Shown here piece by piece: positions 4,870 to 9,129 of a stretch of DNA of 9,129 nucleotides. The stretch comes from Actinomycetota bacterium (GTDB taxonomy: Bacteria > Actinomycetota > Actinomycetes > Nanopelagicales > Nanopelagicaceae). Position 1 is the stretch's first letter. Every line of letters begins with the position of its first letter. The notes beneath the pieces were generated by a model. That model had not been told where the DNA came from, made no database searches, and was given only the letters and a program-made list of their open reading frames with translations. A program made the translations under genes and the position numbers. The stretch is from assembly GCA_016870855.1 (NCBI GenBank), contig VGAF01000043.1, positions 1 to 9,129 of the forward strand. Direction: 5' to 3'.

Positions 4870-6863
4870 CGATCGCGCAGCCTAACCGAGATGCGAATGG
4901 GGGAACCTGCGAAACCAAACTCTTCCCTTAGACGTCTTTCGATGAATCGTCTATAGCTTGACTCTAGGAAATCAGTAGCAAAGATAATGAAGGTTGGCGG
5001 TTCTATACCTGCTTGCGTAGCGAAGAGAATTTTTGGCTGTTTCCCACCGCGAACTGGGGGCGGGTTGTAACTGACAAGCTGTCCCATAAAAGCATTTAGC
5101 CGTCCGGTAGGTACCCGGAACTCCCATCCACTGAGCGCTCGCTCTACGGCTGGAATAAGGCGATCTTTATGCCAGCCCGTCTTGGCCGAGAGGTTTATCC
5201 GCTCCGCCCAGGTCACCTGATCTAGATTTCTATCGATTTCTCGCTCTAGTTGCACTCGGCGGTCTTCATCGAGCAGATCCCATTTGTTCATCACAATAAC
5301 TAGAGCCTTTCCTGATTCCTCAGCCATAGAGATGATTCTTAGATCCTGTTCGGTCATCTGGGCAGTTGCATCAAGCACTGCCACCACGACCTCCGTGTTC
5401 TCAATTGATCGTTCCGTTCTTAGCGCGGCGTAGTAATCAGTACCACTCGCTTGATGAGCCCTTCGTCTAATACCCGCCGTATCAATAAACCGCCAAGTCT
5501 TTCCATCAACATCTATCAACTCATCGATTGGATCCCTTGTTGTTCCTTCTGCATCATCAACAAGCGCGCGCGTACTTCCTGCAAAGGTGTTCAGAAGACT
5601 GCTTTTCCCGACATTCGGCCGACCAACAATTGCGATTTTTCTAAAGCCATCTGAGATACGACCGCGACCAACTTCAGGAAGGCGAAGCACGATTTTATCG
5701 AGTAAATCGCCGGATCCCCTTCCATGGGCTGCTGAAACAAAGTGGGGCTCGCCTAAACCAATATTCCAAAGTTGATGGGCATCCAACTCATCCTTCTCGG
5801 AATCTACTTTGTTAGCGATAAGCATTACATCAACCTTGCTTTTCCGGAGAATATTTACTAGCTCTTGATCTTCGCTTTGAGCACCAACATGAGTGTCAAC
5901 TACGAAGAGAAGCAGATCGGCTTCACCGATTGCGCTCTGAGCAGCCTCTGAAATCTTTAGTGCGATTCCTTCAGCCGTTGGCTCCCAACCACCCGTATCC
6001 ATCAGGGTGAATTTCTTGCCATTCCACTCCGCGTCGTATTTCACTCTATCTCTTGTGACTCCAGGCGTATCTTCAATTATCGCCTCACGTCCACCAACTA
6101 TTCGATTTACCAACGTTGACTTCCCAACATTTGGACGTCCAACGACTGCAACCACCGGCAAACCCAAGAGAGATCTCTGCTTAAGAATGTTCCATATGTA
6201 ATCAATGGTCTCCTCAAGAGATAAATGCGTCGAGTCGATTAAGAGAGCATCCGGCGCCCGCTTGAGTGGCGAGGCCTCGCGAGTGCTATCGATTGCATCA
6301 CGCGCTGCCAAACTATCGGCCACGCTGAAATTATCACTTAGCGGAATATCTAGCGAATTTAACTCACTTTCGCGCCGATTGGCTCGAGCTTGTATATCCG
6401 CTTGAAGGTAGATTTTTAGTTGGGCTGTTGGAGCAACAACGGTTCCAATGTCTCTTCCCTCTACTACGATCCCCCGCTCCGCTTTTGTAATTATCTCTCT
6501 TTGCAGAGTGAGCAGTTCATTCCGCAACTCCGGCCAAGCGCTGATTTGACTTACTTTCTGATTGATGCGCTCTTCTCTTATTTCTGTGGTGAGCTCTTTT
6601 GCACCAACAAAGACGCGAGGATTGTTTGGGTCGGTTATGAATTTGATTGGATGGCTGCGTAAGGCTTCAATCAAGGTGCTTGATGTATCCAGATTTCGTT
6701 CCAAGCTCAACCAAGTAGCAGCCCGATAAAGCGCTCCCGTATCTAGATAGTTCCAACCAGCGCGCTGTGCCAAGCCTTTTGATGTCGAAGATTTTCCAGA
6801 GCCACTAGGACCATCCATGGCTACGACAATCTGTTTACTTGAATTACTAACCATCTTGTTCAT
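4866..6863 (-). CDS. der: Bifunctional cytidylate kinase / GTPase Der (EngA) fusion
   Basis: This is one 665-residue polypeptide with two enzymes. Residues 10 to 230 are cytidylate kinase, which phosphorylates CMP and dCMP with ATP: P-loop GPSGSGKSS (18 to 26), LDTGALYRAATW (40 to 51) and VEGRDIGTVV (134 to 143). Residues 235 to 665 are Der, a double GTPase for 50S ribosome assembly. GTPase 1 has GRPNVGKST (242), DTPGVTRDR, DTGGW (289) and NKVD (351). GTPase 2 has GRPNVGKSS (414), GTTRDPID, DTAGIRR (461), NKWD (526) and SAKTG (559). A KH-like domain (about 580 to 665) ends the protein. All expected motifs are intact. Fused Cmk-Der proteins are known in several actinobacterial groups; elsewhere the genes are separate. 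The reading frame stays open for 50 more codons upstream, inside tyrA. I chose the ATG at 6863 because it overlaps the tyrA stop as ATGA, as elsewhere in this window, with GGAGAG 10 nt upstream. The ATG at 6881, with AGGA 5 nt upstream, is a fair alternative. Confidence 0.95.
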   Translation of the reverse strand: MNKMVSNSSKQIVVAMDGPSGSGKSSTSKGLAQRAGWNYLDTGALYRAATWLSLERNLDTSSTLIEALRSHPIKFITDPNNPRVFVGAKELTTEIREERINQKVSQISAWPELRNELLTLQREIITKAERGIVVEGRDIGTVVAPTAQLKIYLQADIQARANRRESELNSLDIPLSDNFSVADSLAARDAIDSTREASPLKRAPDALLIDSTHLSLEETIDYIWNILKQRSLLGLPVVAVVGRPNVGKSTLVNRIVGGREAIIEDTPGVTRDRVKYDAEWNGKKFTLMDTGGWEPTAEGIALKISEAAQSAIGEADLLLFVVDTHVGAQSEDQELVNILRKSKVDVMLIANKVDSEKDELDAHQLWNIGLGEPHFVSAAHGRGSGDLLDKIVLRLPEVGRGRISDGFRKIAIVGRPNVGKSSLLNTFAGSTRALVDDAEGTTRDPIDELIDVDGKTWRFIDTAGIRRRAHQASGTDYYAALRTERSIENTEVVVAVLDATAQMTEQDLRIISMAEESGKALVIVMNKWDLLDEDRRVQLEREIDRNLDQVTWAERINLSAKTGWHKDRLIPAVERALSGWEFRVPTGRLNAFMGQLVSYNPPPVRGGKQPKILFATQAGIEPPTFIIFATDFLESSYRRFIERRLREEFGFAGSPIRISVRLRDR

Positions 6864-7927
6864 TGGCGATGAACTCTCCATCCTTTTCCTAGCAAATGGA
6901 GCCGCAAATTCTCGGCATCGGTTTCGGAGAGTGCAAGTCTTATCAGGCCGGTTTCCTGTTTTGGAGAATGCTCCAGAGTGAGATCTTCTATGTTCGCCTC
7001 TATTTCGGCACATTCGTTGAAAAGCGCGCCAAGTTGTCCCGGCTTGTCTTCAATTACAACATTCAAATATGTGTATTCACGAGGTCGCAAGCCATGTTTG
7101 CCACTCAATTTTCCATGCACCGAGTTTGCAATCGCAAAAATTGCCGCTAATTGGTCAAGGTCGCCTTGCTTTATTGCTCTTTCGATCTCCGAAATCTTCA
7201 TCTTTAGCTCATCGATTGACTCAAGGACTTCATCGCTATTAGCAAGGAGAATCTCACTCCATAACTCCGCCTTGGAGCCTGATAACCGCAACATGTCACG
7301 GAGACCTTGACCGGCTAGATCTATTGACCCCCCTACCGACTCCACAGAAGCGGCGAGCGAGGTGCTCAGCACCTGGGGTAGATGAGAGATGCGAGCAAAA
7401 AGATGATCGTGTTCCGCTGGGGTCATTTGGTATGGAACACCACCGAGAACTCGAATGAACTCCTCAGTTAATCTAATTGAATCAGCGTTTTCCTTATTCT
7501 CTGAAGTGATAATCCATGCACGGCCATCGAAGAGATCGCTTCGGGCTGATTGCGGACCGCCTGATTCCCTACCCGATATTGGATGAGTGCCAACAAATCT
7601 CTTCTTGAACTCCGATATGGTTGCAATCTCTACATAAAGTTTAGTCTTGGTACTACTGACATCTATAAACGTTGCATTTGGATGGCGTCCAATTTCTTGC
7701 TTCATAGTCTCCAGAACGGAGTTTGGCGGCGTTGCTACAATTACTAGCTCGGGTTCTAACTCGGGATCGGCGCTCACGGACGCAACACCTACCAAATCCC
7801 TTGCTATCGCTTCATTAACCGCATCGGTATCACTTATCTCTACGCTCCAGCCTCTCTCCTTCAGGCGCAGCGCAATCGAAGTTCCGATGAGTCCCGCACC
7901 AACGATGCGAGCCCCTCGCTGCGTCAC
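6860..7927 (-). CDS. tyrA: Prephenate (or arogenate) dehydrogenase with C-terminal ACT domain
   Basis: This is a 355-residue cytoplasmic enzyme of tyrosine synthesis. It opens with a Rossmann NAD(P) fold, ARIVGAGLIGTSIALRLKER (residues 6 to 25). The TyrA signature GTHPISGRESGGPQSARSDL follows, with the expected catalytic His at 115, and a second conserved region is ARISHLPQVLS (178 to 188). The helical dimerisation domain runs to about residue 280. An ACT-type domain (about 286 to 355, TYLNVVIEDKPGQLGALFNE) suggests feedback sensing of an aromatic amino acid. Prephenate versus arogenate preference cannot be read from the sequence. The GTG start at 7927 forms a GTGA overlap with the chorismate mutase stop. 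An upstream ATG at 8008 lies inside the chorismate mutase gene and would only add unrelated residues before the Rossmann strand. It sits directly after the enzyme that makes its probable substrate. Confidence 0.94.
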   Translation of the reverse strand: MTQRGARIVGAGLIGTSIALRLKERGWSVEISDTDAVNEAIARDLVGVASVSADPELEPELVIVATPPNSVLETMKQEIGRHPNATFIDVSSTKTKLYVEIATISEFKKRFVGTHPISGRESGGPQSARSDLFDGRAWIITSENKENADSIRLTEEFIRVLGGVPYQMTPAEHDHLFARISHLPQVLSTSLAASVESVGGSIDLAGQGLRDMLRLSGSKAELWSEILLANSDEVLESIDELKMKISEIERAIKQGDLDQLAAIFAIANSVHGKLSGKHGLRPREYTYLNVVIEDKPGQLGALFNECAEIEANIEDLTLEHSPKQETGLIRLALSETDAENLRLHLLGKGWRVHRQ

Positions 7928-8286
7928 TGTGCTAGATCTTTCCTCAGCACGGAGGTACCTCGTAGGTAAATGTGCGCAATCTGCTTCTGGTTTCTTGAAG
8001 TTTCGCAATGAACCAAAGTTCTAATGGTTCGAGGCAAGCTATTAGGCACCGGAATCTCTGTTGAGCAGAGAAGAGGAACATCGCCAAGGCCCATAGCGCG
8101 GGCCGATGCAGCAGGGAAATCTGAAGTTAGATCGCTCGTGACAGTAAAGATGACAGATATCAAATCTTCGGTCTTAAGACTATTGGCACGCATCAACTCT
8201 TCAATTAGTTCGACTACGGCCTCTTGCATCAATCCGGCGTCATCACGCTCAATCTGGGTTGCCCCTCTTATACCTCTGACGCTCAT
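7924..8286 (-). CDS. aroH: Chorismate mutase, AroH type
   Basis: This is a 120-residue monofunctional chorismate mutase of the Bacillus subtilis AroH fold (a trimeric alpha/beta barrel), which converts chorismate to prephenate. Active-site residues known from the B. subtilis enzyme align: Arg7 in VRGIRGAT, Phe57 in SDFPAASARA, Cys74 and Glu77 in LLCSTEIPV, Arg89 in TIRTLVHC, and Tyr107 in AHIYLRG. Length is normal. It is the first gene of the aroH-tyrA-cmk-der run and overlaps tyrA by 4 nt, so prephenate would be made and used by neighbouring gene products. The ATG at 8286 lacks a Shine-Dalgarno sequence, but a TAAAAT box sits 6 nt upstream, which suggests a leaderless transcript. No aromatic-rich leader peptide or attenuator was found upstream. 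Confidence 0.95.
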   Translation of the reverse strand: MSVRGIRGATQIERDDAGLMQEAVVELIEELMRANSLKTEDLISVIFTVTSDLTSDFPAASARAMGLGDVPLLCSTEIPVPNSLPRTIRTLVHCETSRNQKQIAHIYLRGTSVLRKDLAQ

Positions 8287-8292
8287 CCGGAG

Positions 8293-8298
8293 ATTTTA
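8293..8298 (-). promoter_or_regulatory. Candidate -10 box giving a leaderless aroH mRNA
   Basis: On the minus strand TAAAAT matches the -10 consensus in five of six positions, and its last base is 6 nt before the aroH ATG. The predicted first transcribed base is the A of ATG or the base before it. Only a weak -35 (ACGACA, sharing GACA with the consensus) is found about 19 nt upstream. The absence of any ribosome binding site supports the reading. Confidence 0.5.
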
Positions 8299-8339
8299 CT
8301 TTCTTCGCGCTCATTCTTGTCGTAAGTGGATAACGCGTT

Positions 8340-8402
8340 TTACCTATTTATCGGCAAAACGGTTTTGTCTTGAGGTCCGCCCGAGAATTGAAAAGTCGAC
8401 AT
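8340..8402 (-). CDS. Possible 20-residue small ORF with a strong ribosome binding site
   Basis: An ATG at 8402 opens a 20-codon frame ending in TAA at 8340. It is preceded by AAGGAG at a spacing of 5 nt, one of the best ribosome binding sites in the window. The peptide begins MSTFQFSGGP, with no signal peptide, membrane segment or run of Trp, Tyr or Phe that would mark an attenuator leader for the downstream aromatic genes. A different 48-codon frame (8344..8490) covers the same bases, so coding potential is ambiguous. I do not recognise the product. It may be a small protein, a leader ORF or chance. Confidence 0.22.
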   Translation of the reverse strand: MSTFQFSGGPQDKTVLPINR

Positions 8403-8421
8403 TCTTGCTCCTTCCTATCCA

Positions 8422-8455
8422 ACGCCTTTGATAACGATTTATCAACATTTGGCGT
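8422..8455. repeat. Composite inverted repeat in the rluB-aroH gap
   Basis: The inner arms TTGATAA (8428..8434) and TTATCAA (8439..8445) are perfect and flank CGAT. Outer arms ACGCC (8422..8426) and GGCGT (8451..8455) are also perfect, with a 1-nt bulge on one side and 5 nt on the other. As minus-strand RNA this would fold into a 12-bp two-part hairpin about 130 nt downstream of the rluB stop and just before the AAGGAG of the small ORF. No U-run follows, so it is not a standard terminator. Confidence 0.5.
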
Positions 8456-8563
8456 GCCTGATGAGCGTGTATTTGTCGATAAAACAACATTCAAAAACTC
8501 CACAAATAGCGATTAAGCCATAAGTCTATTTTTAGGTTTGTATCAATTTCTACATTTATTGCT

Positions 8564-9129
8564 TTATAGTTTTGTCGTTTCAACGCTAGATAGATATCTC
8601 CATTTTCCAGCTTTCAACTCCCCCAAATGAATCTTGCCGATCTGGGTTCTTTTCAAACGCAGCACAGTTAGCCCTTGGCTGTCCGCCATTCTGCGGACAA
8701 TCTGATTCCTACCCTCGTGAATCTCTATCTCAAAACCACCGGGTATCAAGCGGGTTCTCTCCGCCCTAGCCAGCCCATCTTCCAATCTAACTCCCCGTTT
8801 TAGATTGGCCAACGTGGGGCGGGTTACCATCTCTTCTACAAAAACTTGGTAGGTCTTTTCAGCTCCGTGGGATGGGTGGCTTGTCTGTTGGGCCCAATCG
8901 CCATCATTGGTGAGAAGAATCAGTCCTTCACTCTCCTTATCGAGGCGGCCCACATGAAAGAGACGATCAGAGCGATCTTGAAAGTAATCCCCAATGCAGC
9001 TCCTTCCTCGATCATCTGACATAGTGGACAAAATGCCTTTAGGTTTATAAAACGCAATGTAAGTCTTGGACGAAATTGTCCTGATTGGCTTATTATCAAC
9101 CTCAACTTGAGTCTTTAACGGGTCTATTT
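8564..9129 (-). CDS. rluB: RluB-type 23S rRNA pseudouridine synthase, missing its N-terminus
   Basis: This is the C-terminal 187 residues of an RsuA/RluB/RluE/RluF-family pseudouridine synthase; the frame stays open to the window edge. The first visible residues, IDPLKTQVEVDNKPI, look like the end of the N-terminal S4 RNA-binding domain. TYIAFYKPKGILSTMSDDRG follows, then the catalytic motif GRLDKESEGLILLTNDGDW with the active-site Asp, and later FEIEIHEGRNQIVRRM. An ATG at 9031 could be mistaken for the start, but it lies inside the conserved KPKGILSTM motif, so the true start is outside the window. The expected reaction is isomerisation of a uridine in 23S rRNA, in the family near helix 89. 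Synteny with cmk-der recalls Rv1711 to Rv1713, where scpA and scpB precede it. RluB rather than RsuA is inferred from that context. Confidence 0.92.
   Translation of the reverse strand, partial: IDPLKTQVEVDNKPIRTISSKTYIAFYKPKGILSTMSDDRGRSCIGDYFQDRSDRLFHVGRLDKESEGLILLTNDGDWAQQTSHPSHGAEKTYQVFVEEMVTRPTLANLKRGVRLEDGLARAERTRLIPGGFEIEIHEGRNQIVRRMADSQGLTVLRLKRTQIGKIHLGELKAGKWRYLSSVETTKL

Larger units (their letters stand above)
8325..8482. repeat. Cluster of DnaA-box-like 9-mers in the rluB-aroH gap
   Basis: Three 9-mers differ from TTATCCACA at one position: TTATCCACT on the minus strand (8325..8333), TTATCAACA on the plus strand (8439..8447) and TTATCGACA on the minus strand (8474..8482). A fourth, TTATCGGCA on the plus strand (8349..8357), differs at two. 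They lie in the AT-rich gap 8287..8563. Two of the single mismatches fall on the sixth base, which is usually conserved in DnaA boxes, so affinity may be low. No dnaA, dnaN or rpmH is in the window, so this is not a recognisable oriC. The motif was noticed after reading the region. Confidence 0.3.

Noticed and set aside
4673..4918. 81-codon minus-strand frame over tRNA-Pro
   Set aside because: It translates the tRNA itself (AQLGSAHGWGSC...RRFKSSRPDQ), a pattern seen wherever a tRNA is read as protein.
6179..6184. CTTAAG inside cmk and GTCTTAAGAC inside aroH (8172..8181)
   Set aside because: Both are within conserved coding sequence and lack the flanking bases shared by the two promoter sites, so they are probably chance.
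6864..7013. N-terminal extension of 50 codons on Cmk-Der
   Set aside because: The extension lies inside tyrA, is Arg/Cys-rich and unlike any cytidylate kinase; starts at 6863 or 6881 fit the overlap pattern and ribosome binding sites.
8024..8431. 135-codon plus-strand frame opposite aroH and the gap
   Set aside because: It is mostly antisense to the clearly functional aroH and shows no recognisable domain.
8344..8490. 48-codon minus-strand frame in the rluB-aroH gap
   Set aside because: GGAG lies 7 nt before the ATG, but the Arg/Gln-rich sequence resembles no family and overlaps a better-signalled short frame. Kept only as an alternative.
8508..8527. GATTAAGCCATAAGTC as a third CTTAAG-type operator
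   Set aside because: It resembles the MerR-gene site on one strand but lacks two bases and the palindrome, and no promoter is placed correctly next to it.
8287..8563. Chromosomal origin of replication
   Set aside because: DnaA-like boxes and AT-richness are present, but dnaA, dnaN, rpmH and gyrase genes are absent, and the best boxes are imperfect at a key base.
9029..9031. ATG at 9031 as the rluB start
   Set aside because: The open frame continues to the window edge and encodes the conserved FYKPKGILSTM motif and the end of the S4 domain upstream.

Overview
The window is a compact run of chromosomal housekeeping genes from an actinobacterium. Every gene I can support lies on the minus strand, so transcription runs from high to low coordinates. 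Three things point to Actinobacteria. The first is the order gcvH, garA, MerR regulator, bifunctional-nuclease-like protein, second MerR regulator, gcvP, which matches Mycobacterium tuberculosis Rv1826 to Rv1832. The second is the run rluB, chorismate mutase, tyrA, cmk, der, which is seen in Streptomyces and partly in mycobacteria. The third is the cytidylate kinase/Der fusion. The moderate GC, 4-nt gene overlaps and short spacers suggest a streamlined lineage, for example freshwater Nanopelagicales (acI); that placement is inference.

Layout in the direction of transcription. (1) Positions 9129 to 8564 hold the 3' part of an rluB-type pseudouridine synthase whose N-terminus lies beyond the window edge. 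(2) Positions 8563 to 8287 are an AT-rich 277-bp gap, the longest in the window, with inverted repeats, several DnaA-box-like 9-mers, a doubtful 20-codon ORF and a likely leaderless promoter. (3) Positions 8286 to 4866 form an operon of aroH-type chorismate mutase, tyrA and a cmk-der fusion, joined by 4-nt overlaps. (4) Positions 4831 to 4755 encode tRNA-Pro(GGG) with its own promoter and an encoded CCA. (5) Positions 4697 to 3722 hold a CDP-alcohol phosphatidyltransferase (pgsA type) and gcvH. (6) Positions 3657 to 2034 hold the garA, ftsR, DUF151 operon, again with 4-nt overlaps, behind a good promoter with a 19-bp perfect inverted repeat just downstream of its -10. (7) Positions 1936 to 1421 hold the second MerR regulator behind a promoter of similar design. 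(8) Positions 1382 to 1 hold the N-terminal half of glycine dehydrogenase GcvP, which runs off the left edge.

Functionally the window joins aromatic amino acid synthesis (chorismate to prephenate to the tyrosine branch), ribosome maturation (RluB and Der), pyrimidine nucleotide supply (Cmk), phospholipid synthesis, and glycine cleavage (GcvH and GcvP). The glycine-cleavage genes enclose a conserved actinobacterial regulatory cassette for central metabolism and cell division (GarA, FtsR, the DUF151 protein and the Rv1830-like MerR).

I found no mobile element, CRISPR array, defence system or wholly new gene system. The most interesting signals are in non-coding DNA: related CTTAAG-type palindromes at two promoters of the garA/MerR cassette, the structured 8287..8563 gap, and predicted leaderless starts for aroH and gcvP. 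GarA also has an unusual N-terminal threonine motif.
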